Origin: Magnaporthiopsis rhizophila
Lineage: Eukaryota; Ascomycota; Sordariomycetes; Magnaporthales; Magnaporthaceae
DNA length: 64,000 bases
NCBI GenBank assembly: GCA_003049465.1
Contig: PYSS01000084.1
Span: 62,001-126,000, forward strand
Direction: 5' to 3'
A program made the position numbers and the translations under genes. The notes under the pieces are model-generated. The model made no database searches. It was not told where the DNA came from and was given only the letters and a program-made list of their open reading frames with translations. This document shows, piece after piece, positions 12,467 through 23,628 of this stretch (positions within the stretch are counted from its first letter, which is position 1; every line of letters begins with the position of its first letter).

Positions 12467-13103
12467 CGAGATGGATTTCAAGTAGACGCGCGATCGTAGA
12501 ACTGTTGAGCGACCCGGTCGAGTTGGTCGCAAATCGAAGGTCAAGCGTTGGTCGACGGCGAACGAGAGTGGTTTTAGGTGGCGGCGAGAGGGCGGGATTT
12601 CTCGGCAACTGCGGCCAGCGAGTGTGGTCTGTAGATCCAGATGCACAACAAGAGGGGGGCGACTAATGATTGTCAAGAAGAAAAGGTCTAGGCAACAGAC
12701 TGTCAAACAAAACAAGGGAGGAATGGGCGAATCCGGGTGGTCGATGGGTCGCGGGAGCGAATGATGGACCAGTCTGGATGATGAAGGGGAATGCGAGAAA
12801 CACGTCCGGCGACGTCAACTGGCCTGGGGGCGGGCCTGGACTTCAGCTTGCGTTGAGAGGCTAGCGGAGTCGGGTGAGGCGAGCACGTGCCTTTGACAAA
12901 GGTTGTGAGACAGCGCAGCCGCAAACTTAGGACAAAGCAGGGCGACCCATGGATCGAGGCAAGCCACCCGCCTCACCAGCCACAACCACCACAAGCTCGG
13001 CAGCCAATTTCCGTTTGTAGCTCGGGTCGCTTTGCAGGGAGCCGACGACGACGACGAGCCGCGAGACCAGATCCTCGGGAATCCGAGACAACACACCACC
13101 GCC
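12467..13103. other. divergent promoter region between ubc6 and sam50
   Basis: This 637-bp gap lies between two start codons on opposite strands, so it likely holds both promoters. No gene is recognised; open frames across it on both strands overlap the flanking exons and have no motif. No clear TATA box was seen. Confidence 0.45.
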
Positions 13104-14979
13104 ATGGTGTCCCCAAGCCATTTCGGCAGCGACCATGTATGCCACGGCCACTTTGGCCCCCAACCTGCAGCCGCCGCCAATTGTAGCTGACCCAGACATG
13201 TCACCATCCGTCCACCATGACAGGGCCTCGACGGCATCAGCAGGTTCGAGACCAATGTCGACGCACTCAGCCGCGAGGCCCACGCACGGGTGCCCGCGGC
13301 GCTGGAGGAGCAGCAGAGGAGAGCGAGGCAGCTTAAGCTGGTACGGCAACCACGGCCCATGGCACCTTGGCGTTTCCTGGGCCTGATGCGCCTCCCCGCC
13401 TTGTCCCGACGAACGAACCATGCGACTGACTCCTGACGGGGGACCGACAGCTGGAGCAGCAGATGGGCAGCCCTGCCACCATAAACTCCCTGCAGATCCA
13501 CGGCGCAAAGAACACGAGGAGAACGTTGCTTTCCCCGATATTCGACCCTCTTGTCTCGCCCGAGAACAATGCCTGCACGACCCTCGGCGAGGTGCTCGCG
13601 AGGTTGCACGAGGCCACCAACAAGCTGGACCGGTTCGGTATGGGTGCCCGCTACCCCCGTTTGCCCGTGCCAGACCCGCGTCTTCTAACCAGCGCTGGAC
13701 GTACGTCACCGGTTCAGAAATCTTCAAGCCGGAGCCCAGGGTCTATCTCTCGAGCGCGCGCGACTCGGACCCGCTGGCGGCCGCGACGGACCTGGACGTG
13801 GACATCCGGGTGGCCGAGCGAGGCCGCTGGATGCTCAACACGGGGACGGATCTGGGCAACGCCGAGGGCTCGGCCTACGGCAACCTGCTCTGCCGCAACC
13901 TATTTGGTGGCGCCGAGTCGCTCTCGCTCAACGCCAAGGCCGGCACCCGCACCCGGTCCGCCTACACGGCCGCCTTCTCGACCCCTATCAACGGCGACCC
14001 GGACTTGCGCTTCTCGGTCGAGGGCCTAGCCTCGGCCACCGAGAAGCCCTGGGCCAGCCACGAGGAGGTGCTGCGCGGCGCCACCGCTCGCCTCGCCTGG
14101 CGCAACCCTCGCACCGCCGACGCCCACACCCTCTCGGTCGGCTCCAACTGGCGCCAGCTGACGGGCCTGGCCGGTGCCGCCTCCGCCTCGGTCCGCGCCG
14201 ACGCTGGCGACAGCGTCAAGACGGCGCTCGCGCACTCCTTCACGCGCGACCGTCGCGACAGGCCCGTCCTGGCCCAGAGCGGCTACCTGGTCCGCACCAC
14301 GTCGGAGCTGGCAGGCTGGGGCCCGCTCGGCGGCGACGTGTCCTTCGCCAAGACGGAGATCGAGCTCGCCGGCGCCCAGCCCCTGCCCCTCCCCGGCATC
14401 CCCGCCGCCAAGACGGGCATCTCGGTCGGGGCCGGCCTGCGTCTCGGCCTGCTGTGCCCGCTGCCGCTCGGGTTCGCCGTCGGCGGCGGCAAGGCGGCGG
14501 CGCTGGCGGCCCCGAGCCGCATCAACGACCGCTTCCTGCTCGGCGGCCCCACCGACGTCAGGGGCTTCAAAATGGGCGGTCTGGGCCCCCGCGACGGAGC
14601 CGACGCTCTGGGTGGCGACGTGCTAGCTGCCGGCGGTGTCCACATGCTGCTCCCGTTGCCTCGGGCCGGAGCCGAGTCGCCGCTGCGCCTGCAGCTGTTC
14701 GCCAACGGCGGGCGCCTGGTCGGGATCAAGAACAAGGGCGCCAAAGCCAGGGAGGCGGGCGTTGCCGGCGGCATGAGCCAGGGCGCCGTCATGCGGGGCC
14801 TTCGGTCCGCTGTGACGGAGGTTTTCAACGGTCTGCCCAGCCTGGCGGCAGGGTTCGGCCTGGTTTATGCACACCCCGTCGCCAGGTTTGAGCTCAACTT
14901 TAGCCTGCCGCTCGTTATGAGGCGAGGCGAGGAGGGGCGCAAGGGACTCCAGGTGGGTGTCGGCATCAACTTTCTCTGA
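13104..14979 (+). CDS. sam50: Sam50/Tob55, mitochondrial outer-membrane beta-barrel assembly protein
   Basis: Sam50 is the core of the sorting and assembly machinery that inserts beta-barrel proteins into the mitochondrial outer membrane. Exons are 13104-13136, 13224-13340, 13451-13637 and 13718-14979, giving 532 residues in one frame. The N-terminal part is helical and charged (EEQQRRARQL), followed by a POTRA-like segment (PATINSLQIHGAKNTRR, then EIFKPEPRVYL after the third intron). The C-terminal two-thirds is a 16-strand Omp85-type barrel with the diagnostic loop motif RFLLGGPTDVRGF, VRGF at about residue 392, and it ends in an aromatic residue cluster GVGINFL. The start has a good context (GCCATGG) but the first exon of 11 codons is the weakest part of the model. 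It is transcribed away from ubc6. A run of 17 A residues follows at 15095. Confidence 0.9.
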
Positions 14980-15564
14980 GGGACGCCAAGTACCGAGGTA
15001 GTTGGGACATAGGCCGTCGGGGAGCGTGGAGATGTATAGAGCCTGCTGATCTCGCCTTCACTGGCACGTTGTAGGACTAGGGCCTAGCCAGCTTAAAAAA
15101 AAAAAAAAAAAGGAAAAGGAAAAGGGAGCAGGTGTGTCGATATATGCCAGTTCCTTTATATCTACCTAGAGTTGTAGCTATGCGCAAAGTCTTGGCCAAG
15201 GCTATATGTTGGGTGGACTCTTTGTCTGACTAGGCTACTCTCACCATGCCTGGTGGGCTTCAGTCAGAGGTTTACAGCGTCGTGTGTTGACTCTGCCATC
15301 AGAAAGTCAAATACTCGTGCGCCCAGCGTGGTAGGTCTCTGCCGAGGATGCCGAGTCCGGTCTAGGGCTTTGTGTACGGCTGTGTTGACTAGACGTCGTA
15401 TTACGTAAGGTAAAGCGGCTAAAACGTCGAGAGAAACTAGCAAAGGAACATCTGGGTTCATTACGCAACATGCTTTTTCAGGGGCGAGTTTCCGAAACCG
15501 GTTACGCTGCTAATAGTCTGTATATCTCGATTCTAGATACAAAAAAAAGGGGTGGTCTATAGCT
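14980..15564. other. convergent 3' region between sam50 and the monooxygenase
   Basis: This stretch lies between two converging genes and holds their 3' ends. A run of 17 A (15095-15111) is present. No gene is recognised; the short minus frame at 15264-15461 has no motif. Confidence 0.5.
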
Positions 15565-16986
15565 CTAAACCCCGGCTGTGGCCGTGGCCGCGGCCGCGGC
15601 TGCACTTGCGAGCGGAACACTGCCGACAGGGCCGCCATCACCAGTAGTAGCCTTGCCGCCGCCGCCACCACCACCACCAGCAGCGTTCAGGTCGGCGACG
15701 ACCTGGTCGTACACCTTGTAGGCGTGGTCCTCGGCGTTGAAGTTGAGCAGCCACTCGTGGCGGACGAGGTGCAGCGACTCCGGGTCCTTGCGCACGGCGT
15801 CCCAGTCGGCGCGGTGCCAGCGCTCGCGGGTGGCGACGCCGGTGGCCTGGGCGGCGTGGACGCGCTCGTAGCGGATCTTCTCGTAGGCGCGCACGGCCTC
15901 GGGCACGCGTCCCTTGCCGGCCAGCTGCAGGCACACGGCCAGGGTCGAGCCGTCCTCCATGGACTGGCTGGCGCCCTGGATGGAGGTGGGCAGGAACGGG
16001 TGGGCGGCGTCGCCGAGCAGGGCGATGCGGGCGCGCGGGGAGATGAAGGTGGGCAGGGGGTCGCGGAACACGAGCTTGTGGTCGATGAGGCGGCCGTCGG
16101 GCGTGGCCTTGACCAGCTCGCGCACGACGTCGCACCAGCCGTCCAGATACGACAGGGCCTCGGGAACCTTGCCGGGGAAGGACCAGCTCTCGTCGATGTT
16201 GCCGTCGTCGAGATGGGTGAAGACCCAGTTGACCTCCTTGCCGCCGGCGATTGACGAGGCCAGAAAGTGGATGTCGCGGCCGATGAAGCCGTGGTGGATG
16301 TCGCCGCCACCGCTGCGGCCGGCGCCGGCGGCCGGGCGGGCAAAGTGGCTGATGACGGGGTTGTCGGCCACGCGCTCCGCCGGGAACCAGGCGCGGTAGA
16401 CGGCGTACCCGGACGACTTGGGGTTGTCGTCGAAGCCGAGCACGATCCTGCGGCCGCGCGACCGCACGCCCTCGGCGGCCAGCACGACGTCGGCCGCGTG
16501 GCGCTCGGCGCCGCCGTCGAGCTCGACGCCCGCGAGCCCGTCCTCCTCGAAGTAGTCGGTCACGCGGCGGCCGAGGCGGATGTCGATGCCGCGGGCCAGC
16601 GCGTGGCGCCAGATGACGGCGTGGATCTGGCCGCGGTGGCCGTTGATGCGGTGGCCCCAGGCGCGCTCGGCGGCGAACGACTGGCGCGTCACCAGGGCGC
16701 CGCGCCAGTCGTGCAGGTCCAGGTGGTCCGCGTCGCGCGAGATGGCGAGCAGCTCGTCGACGACACCCGGCCAGCGCTCAAACACGTTGCTGCCGTTGGC
16801 GTCGAAGCTGATGATGTCGCCCACCCGCTGGCTCTCCTCCATGTCGTCCAGCTTCTCGAACACCGTGACCGAGTGGCCCTTGCGGTCGCACTCGATGGCC
16901 GCCGCCAGCCCGCCAAAGCCGGCGCCCACGATGATGACCTTGATCCCCGACGGCGGCAGCCGGGGGAACTTTGTTTCAGACGCCAT
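15565..16986 (-). CDS. FAD-dependent monooxygenase, salicylate-hydroxylase-like
   Basis: A single-exon gene of 473 residues for a group A flavin monooxygenase, which uses FAD and NAD(P)H to hydroxylate aromatic or similar substrates. The substrate cannot be read from the sequence. The FAD dinucleotide fold VIIVGAGFGGLAAAIE is near residues 15-30; the middle motif appears as VVLAAEGVRSRGRR (usual form DGxxS, here EGVRS); the second FAD motif RIALLGDAAHPFLPTSIQG lies in the last third. The start is the ATG before ASETKFPRLPP, because upstream codons run into a TAGG microsatellite. The C-terminus is low complexity: a run of eight Gly and an Ala/Thr-rich tail. It could be a primary or secondary metabolism enzyme; no cluster partner is visible. 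Confidence 0.85.
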   Translation of the reverse strand: MASETKFPRLPPSGIKVIIVGAGFGGLAAAIECDRKGHSVTVFEKLDDMEESQRVGDIISFDANGSNVFERWPGVVDELLAISRDADHLDLHDWRGALVTRQSFAAERAWGHRINGHRGQIHAVIWRHALARGIDIRLGRRVTDYFEEDGLAGVELDGGAERHAADVVLAAEGVRSRGRRIVLGFDDNPKSSGYAVYRAWFPAERVADNPVISHFARPAAGAGRSGGGDIHHGFIGRDIHFLASSIAGGKEVNWVFTHLDDGNIDESWSFPGKVPEALSYLDGWCDVVRELVKATPDGRLIDHKLVFRDPLPTFISPRARIALLGDAAHPFLPTSIQGASQSMEDGSTLAVCLQLAGKGRVPEAVRAYEKIRYERVHAAQATGVATRERWHRADWDAVRKDPESLHLVRHEWLLNFNAEDHAYKVYDQVVADLNAAGGGGGGGGKATTGDGGPVGSVPLASAAAAAATATAGV

Positions 16987-17075
16987 GTCGCGGTATCTGT
17001 CCCGGTCCGCCTGTTGTCCCCGCCGGGATCGAATCGAGCCTCTCCTTTTTGTTTGTCGTGCGCGCGGGGGGTAAC

Positions 17076-17156
17076 TAGGAGGTAGGTAGGTAGGTAGGTA
17101 GGTAAGTAGGTAGGTAGGTAGGTAGGTAGGTAGGTAGGTAGGTAGGTAGGTAGGTA
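17076..17156 (+). repeat. (TAGG)n microsatellite upstream of the monooxygenase
   Basis: About 80 bp of nearly perfect TAGG/GGTA tetranucleotide repeats, with one AAGT interruption near 17103. It lies 90-170 bp upstream of the monooxygenase start codon, in the likely promoter or 5' leader. Confidence 0.95.
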
Positions 17157-18093
17157 CGATTCGACCGCTGCTGCCGCGTCGACGAGAATCTGGCCCGTTG
17201 CCTGCCGTGCTCAAATGGTCGCCTCGGCGGCGCGCGCCGGGAGGAACGTAGCGCCGCCCAGCGGCGGTGTCGTTCCGAGCAGGAGCCCGGCTTCTGCTCG
17301 CGGGCACTGGAGATTCCCCGCCGTCGCCTGTCAACTGCCGACGCTGTGCCACCCCCGCCGAGCAGGCGCCACAGCTGGAAGCGGAGACGTCGGCACCCAA
17401 GCTTCCGAAATGCCTGGACGGCGCGCAGTCAATCCATGCAGTCCGTCTGTCTTACCCGGCGTCCCTCACAATCGGGTCAAAGGCCGGGGCTACATCAGAA
17501 GTCGAGTAGGGAAAATAACGGATATGCAATTTGACCAGCGCCGATTGTGCGATGGAATCTATCAAGCCGGTTTCCTGTGCGCCAAAAAAATGTGAGCCCA
17601 TGATCAACTTTTCCTCCTTTTCCCCCTTTTCCCCTGTGGACCCAGAAACAACCGCCGCTGCAGCCCGGGCCATGTCCCGCAATGCCACCTAGGTAGGTAG
17701 GTGTAGATACCAGGTAGGAACAAGCAGCGGAAGAGAACGCAAAGTGGTTCCCCCGATGGGCAGCGAGACAGCAAAGAAAACAAAAAAAAAAAAAAAAAAA
17801 AAGAGAAAGACAAAGAAGAAAAAGAAAAACAGACAATCTTGATGGATGCGATTGACATCGCAGGATTCGCCGATGCAGGCTGTAGGCCGCCCGCCCGGCA
17901 GCCACCCGTCCGTCCTAGTTCATCTCTCTCCGGCTCCGCAACATGGCGGCGCCTGTCGCGACGGCATTGCGTCTGTGGTTGGAGCACAGACCCGCGGGCG
18001 CGGGCCGGGCCACGGTGTCAGCCTGAGACCCTTTTAAGGTTTTGGCATGTGGGCAGGGGCAGTGGGGGCGGGGGAGGTGTAATTATAGGTGTC
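17157..18093. other. intergenic, no gene recognised
   Basis: About 0.9 kb between the monooxygenase 5' side and the 3' end of the Hsp70-like gene. It holds a further short TAGG tract (about 17688-17703) and a long poly-A run (about 17780-17802). Plus-strand open frames here have no recognisable content and are GC-driven. Confidence 0.45.
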
Positions 18094-19886
18094 TTACATG
18101 ACGTCGCGATTCTGCCGGATGTCGACGACGGTCGTGGCACCGCCGGTGATTTCGTGCACGAGGTGCTTGACATAGGCCCGAACGTACAAGTTCAGGCCTA
18201 CACCACCGCAGAGAAAAATGTACTGGTCAGGGCAAAGGCGGATTAGCACTGCCTCGCTTCAAACATCAGTGGGGTATTTGAGGCTTCACCAAAAGCAGAA
18301 TTCTGCTTACCCGCGGATATCTGCTCCGGCCAATGCCCTTGGTATACTTCATCTTCAACTGGTCGCCGAGGACCTCGGTGATCTTGTCTAGGACGGGCTG
18401 GAAGATCTTGTCGATATCCTCACTACACGGAACATTGTTGCCATGATTTCAGCTCCGCGGCCGGATCCAATGCAGTGCGGCCATGTTCATGAAGAGTGGC
18501 AGTCAAGATAGCGGGACTACTTACCTCGCGAGGCGCATCTTCCGATCTCGAACTTCAGGGTCAGGCCATGTCGCCGGAATCTCTAGGTCGAGACCGGCGG
18601 CATTCTCGTCATGCTTGACCTTGATGATGTCCCAATTGTGCTTGAGAAAAGCATCTCGTTCCCCGCCGCTGGGGGCTTTCGGGTTTGGCTCGCCATGGGG
18701 GCCACGTGGGTACGGCCCGCCCGCATGAGACATGACCCCGTCAAGCCACGCCAGGAACTGGTCGTCCAGTAGAATTCCACCACCCCAACGGCTCTGCAGG
18801 GCCGCCGGTTTGTGCTGCACTCGATGCAACTTCCAAGGGTCAATCGACTTCAGCCAGTAATACATAGAATCCTGTGCCCAAAAAGACGCCTGATCAGTAG
18901 CGGAGTCACCCGTGCGAAAACGGTAATGTGGAGTGTGGTTGAGTGCTTACTATGGTTCCGCCACCGATGTCGCAGACGATCCCAGTGTCGTTGGCCTGCG
19001 GGTGTTTTAACTTGTTGTGCGTGGCCTAAAGACAGCATGCAGCGGGATTTTGCCTTTGATGATGATGCCCGCGTGGCGGGCGGGGGATTCACTGACCTCG
19101 TGCCGGAGACCGTTGGGGAGCTGGTCGATCAAGTACCGCAGCGCGGCCTCGGGCTCTGTTAGCAGCATTTCGGGGGTGGCTTCAAGGCCGCCTGTCACTC
19201 CTGACGAATTTATCGCTAGGCACAGGCGGTTTTGGCTCAGGTCGGACCACGAATAGGGATGTGTGAACACCCAGTGGTATAAAACTGTGGGCTCGCTTGT
19301 TTTGGGAAGGTTTTGGTCCATGACCACCCTGAGGGCCTCGTCGATGCGGGGCTTGACCGCTGCCCAAAGAAGCGTTAGATACTCAGCGGTGACTTGGGGA
19401 GCATCCTTCTCTGTCAGGTTCAGCATGTCTTGCGCAGCAGTACAGTGCTGCGACTCTTGCATGTCTCGATGGCGGTCCTGTTCCGTGGTGAGGAGGATTT
19501 TGTAAAATTGATGCTTTGCATCAATAGGCAGGGTGTGACATTGCGCACCCCACCTGTTGCTATCCACAGAAATCACACTCGGAACTTTTCTAAGCTTGGA
19601 ACTCTCTTCGACCTGCGGCATTGCGAAATCGAGTGGCTCGTCAAACTTGTCCTGCTGTTGACCACGAGCCTGCGCGAGCACATTGTTCCGGGCTGGAACA
19701 CGGGCTCGCGCACGCGCATGGGCGGCCACGCCGGTGTATCTATGGTTGATCCATAAGCAAGGTTACTAACGGCTCTGGGCGCTGCAAATAGACGTGGGGG
19801 AAGGAAGAAGCATGGTTTGGGTGGGATCCTTACGTGCTCCCAAGATCTATGGCCACTGTCACCCGGACTGTGACCTCTTCACCCAT
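18094..19886 (-). CDS. Hsp70-like ATPase-domain protein, six exons
   Basis: This is a fungal Hsp70-like protein with an actin/Hsp70-type nucleotide-binding fold; its cellular role is unknown. Exons on the minus strand are 19886-19834, 19739-19097, 18995-18951 (45 nt), 18871-18525, 18422-18311 and 18222-18094, giving 442 residues with all junctions in phase. The phosphate-1 loop is VAIDLGSTYTGVAA near the N-terminus, split by intron 1; then comes the TEPEAALRYL motif, the phosphate-2 loop GIVCDIGGGTID around residue 237, and the adenosine-binding motif YIFLCGGVGLNLYV at about residue 401. The protein ends about 40 residues later, so no peptide-binding domain follows. That is common for this divergent group but the total is shorter than the roughly 550-600 residues I know for many fungal members. 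A missed terminal exon cannot be excluded. Confidence 0.82.
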
Positions 19887-21410
19887 GGCGGCTCTTGGTA
19901 ACTTCAAGCTGTTTATTGGTAGCCTTGCTAGGCTGGGTTCTCTGCTTGGTAAATTCCCGTGCGTCGTAGGTACGTAGGTAGGTTGGAGGAGCGAAGGGAG
20001 ATGGTGAGCAAGATTAAGAAGCTTCATGAGATATGGTGCGGTGGGAAGGGGGCTTATATTCTGCTGTCGGCCCCTTGGGATTTGTCTTCAGCTTTGACCA
20101 TCTGCCTGCCAGTTCCGCCATCGTTGACTCTACAAAGGCCGGGCAGCGGCCGCGTGCAACAAGCAAGCACGGCGATGGAAACTGGCGGGATGCAGGTGGA
20201 CGGAGCAGAAACACAAACAACTACGTAGGTAAGGTATCCGGCTCCTACCCGGCCACCCACGGGCCACCTCACCGGACCACGGCGGGAGATGGGGTGGCCA
20301 TTGAAGATCCGCTAGAGGTTGGCCGGTCATCTCCGGACGAGAATCCTTGCGACGTCTGCGTCTCCAGTTTGCGCATCTAATTATCGCCGGATTCGCGGTG
20401 GCAGAGCAAACAACAGCCATCCGTCTCGGCCGTGGGCATCCAGGCCAGGCCGACGTGCCTACCAACCTAACCGAGGTACACAGGCATCGTTCCATCGCGC
20501 CAAGCTCGCGAGCTCTGACCGGTGCCGACTTTTTGCCAGCAAATTAGGTAGGTAGCTGCCTTCTGATAGGCTGAGACAATCCGATGATCAAAGGCAGAGA
20601 GCGGGCAATTGGCCTGCGTACTCGGTCGCTTCCCGTTTGCGTTCGCTCCCCCATTCATAACGCGTGGTGTGCGGTCCAAGAACTGTCGGGCGAATTTCGG
20701 TTCCGTCTCCCGGATCCCATGGCCAAGGTTGCTCAAAGAGGGCGCTGTGGCGGCAGCTTGCCCAGGTCCCGGGAAGGGAGCAGCTGCCCCTCGCCCGCCT
20801 CTTTTTTTTTCGCACCCATTCCCTGGCGGCTCGAAAAACTGGCGCGCCCCCAGGCACCGGACGTCGTTGCGGCCATGCCTCGTCCTACCCACCTAACCTG
20901 CCTACCTACCTACCTACCTACCACCTACCTACCTCGGGTACCTAGCCACTTGGGCTTTGTGCTGCCTTTTGTTGACGATCTGCTGACCGAGAGCGGTGCG
21001 CGACCCTATCATCTAATCCATTGATCCTTCATTCCGGCCTGGACTCTACTGCCCCCCTGATCAAATTCCAGGCTGCAAACGGCCGCTTTTGCGCGATGCG
21101 TTTTTCTTCTTCTTTGTTCAATTAGCACCCCAAGCCTGGCATTCTCCGAGTCTAAAAAGCCGACCGCTGTCCGCTTCCTATCCCATACCTCCTTGCTCTG
21201 GACGTCCACGTCGCTTTGCGATTCTTTCGTACGTGTGCTCGGTCGCTCCTGCCTGCCGCCTCTACTTTTTGTCCTGCTCATCTCTTTCTTCCATTCGCTC
21301 CCTCTTCGCGTAGTGCACGCGGTACCTACTAACTTAGGTACCTACCTACCGACGTACCTAGGTACCTACAACCTACCTACCTGCCTACCCTTGCCGACCT
21401 ACCTGACTCG
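19887..21410. other. divergent intergenic region with clustered TAGG/CCTA tracts
   Basis: This 1.5-kb stretch separates two divergent genes. It carries at least four clusters of TAGG/CCTA-type tracts, near 19966-19984, 20544-20555, 20887-20945 and 21325-21405, often joined into palindromes such as TAGGTACCTA. Open frames on both strands have no recognisable domains. It probably holds both promoters. Confidence 0.5.
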
Positions 21411-23628
21411 ATGAGATCCAACAACCGCGCGAGAGCGCGGCGTTTCCAAGGGATCGATCCCTCCCTGATTCTCTCCGGCCGCACCAGAGCCCAGCACAAG
21501 CGCGGCAGCCCTGCTCGCCATGCCCCTCAAGCAGCAGCCGTCCCCGTGGCAGGCAAGCAAGGACAGCCTGTTTCCGATAGCTCTGCCGAAGGCAGCCAAG
21601 AAGAGTCCTACTCCGAGAGCTCCGTGGAAGACAGCCAGGATGAGTCCTCCCCCGACAGCCCCATGGAAGACGGCCAGGAAGAGTCTGCCCCCGAGAGCTC
21701 TGTGGAAGACAGCCAAGGAGACCCTGTCCCCGACACCCCCATCGAAGACACCCAAGCAGGGCCTGCTCACAACAGCCCCGTGGAAGACAACCCAGGAAAG
21801 CCCGCCCCCGGCGCCCCCGTGGGTCCCAAGTGCGTCATCGTCCTTGAATCTGACCCTTTCACTCGCGCAACTACCCCTCATCGGGTGAATTCCGAAAACT
21901 GCTAACAATCTACAACTGAAATCCTTGCGTTTCCAGAACCTACCCCGAGGGCCCTCCCCTTCCTGAAGACAAAGACCAGAGAGCTATCGTCATTGCCAAA
22001 TCAATCCTATCGGAAGAGGCGATGGGCGAGCTACTGCGGTGTGAAGAGAATCCCACAGCGAGCCAGATCCAGCACTACATACTCTCCTGGTCGGCAATAT
22101 GGGGAAGAGACGACTACTGCATGTGTCGTAAAGTTGGGCACAAGTTCAGTTGTGCTGTGGAGGACGCTGCTAGGGCGCGCCCCCGGTACCCCGATCCTTG
22201 GGAGCAAGACCCAATAGGGCCCGAGCCCGGTCACCTTCTCTCAGATGACATCAGAGACTGGATCAAGTTTGGAATGCAAGAGGATATGGAACCTGCAGTG
22301 GAGTCCCAGGTTGCCTACTGCCTCTACGTCGCTGCCACGATCTCTGAATTCGGCCTTGTCGGAGCTGGGAATCCAAAAGTGTGGGACACGGTCCACAAGG
22401 CACAGAAGGACGTGTCGAGCGATGACGCTGGGGTGGTTTCGTCTCATCTACTGTTCGACGACAACGACTACGGAATAGACCCATTTGCGTCCTTCGGCCG
22501 CCTCGGTAGAGTCATTTGGCTCTTGGTCTGGAAGGGGAGCGTCGACCTCACAATGCCATGGGAATCACTCCATGAAAGCGTTAAAAGCAAGCTGGAGAAA
22601 TATTCGCACCGGGCTGCGGAGTTGTGGGAGAGCCCCCTACACTCCCCAAGGCACCTGTTTTTAGAAGCCTTCATCTGGCATGCCATCGACGATCATTTCT
22701 TCTCCAATCCGCACAAGGACGCAGCCATGTTCACCTCCCCGGTGTGGGCGGCGGAGAACCTTGTGCTCGAGGAGATGGAAGGTACGGTCTTTTATAGACA
22801 AGCAACCCTTTTCGTTTTCTTTCTCCCTCCCCTAAGCAGACCCGTTGGATTTTGCTGACATTCAACTCATGAGCTTCGACCGCAGAGAACCTGCGAAAGT
22901 GGTGCCACTCGGCGTCGGTTAAGTTGCTTGAACAGTCAGATTTGGACAGGCAACCGTACGAGTACGAAGCGAAGTCTATTCGCTCCCGGATCCAGGCCTG
23001 GAGGGTCCTGGGGACGCGCAACCTCATCAATTATGACCATAAACGGCCCCGGCTGGACACGGACTACGTCAAGAATTTTCTCAAAAAAGAGCTTGAGCAT
23101 CTGGTCGACTTTGAGGATCCCTCCTTGCTCGAATTGCGAGAGGAGCGTCACACAGGCCTCCCTGTCCTCGACGCCATCGTAAAGTTCGTGACCCAGTTCG
23201 ACATGGTCTGCCAAACCCAGTTTGCCAACTATTACGTGGTGTGGAACCCCGAGAGCATCGCAAACCCGCCCAAGAGTCTCGTGGAACCCCCCATCCGGCC
23301 CCCTAGCACGCTGTCCGGTTTCCCCTGGCCTTTCGCACGCCCAATCATACGGACTAGTAGAAAACAGTACATTGTCACCCAGCCGGCGTTTGCGGAGCGG
23401 CTCTGGGAACGCATGCTACTTGGCCTGGACCCTATCGACATGCCTCCTGTCGAGATTGTGACGAGACCGATGCTTGTGCACAAGGAGGAACGTGGGGGGC
23501 TTGGAGACCTCGAATGCGTCACTATCGACGAGGAGATGCACGTTTGGGTGCTGGACGAAGACTACCGGGCGACAATGAAAGCACTGGATAAGGAGAAGGC
23601 GGAGCTGGAGGCCAAGACGAAGGACTAA
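21411..23628 (+). CDS. unknown fungal protein with an acidic 13-residue repeat
   Basis: I do not recognise this protein. Exons 21411-21829, 21937-22781 and 22886-23628 give 668 residues. The basic N-terminus (RARARRFQG) is followed at residues 57-134 by six tandem 13-residue units of the form SxxEDSQxExxPD. The remainder looks globular, with Trp-rich segments such as WSAIWGRDDYCMC, PWESLHESVKSKLEKY and ERLWERMLLGLDPID, and ends in a charged helix (KALDKEKAELEAKTKD). The last two exons join cleanly (EENLRKWCHS). The first junction is less sure: a GTGCGT donor with the TTTCCAG acceptor keeps frame, but a GTGAAT donor at 21883 with a later acceptor would also. No membrane segment or signal peptide is visible. 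Confidence 0.7.
21579..21812 (+). repeat. six tandem 39-bp (13-codon) units
   Basis: Six in-frame copies encode SSAEGSQEESYSE, SSVEDSQDESSPD, SPMEDGQEESAPE, SSVEDSQGDPVPD, TPIEDTQAGPAHN and SPVEDNPGKPAPG. Units drift from Glu/Ser-rich to Pro/Gly-rich along the array. There are no indels between units. Confidence 0.9.

Noticed and set aside
17215..17595. 126-codon plus frame upstream of the monooxygenase
   Set aside because: Lies in a GC-rich promoter region, with no motif or splice continuity.
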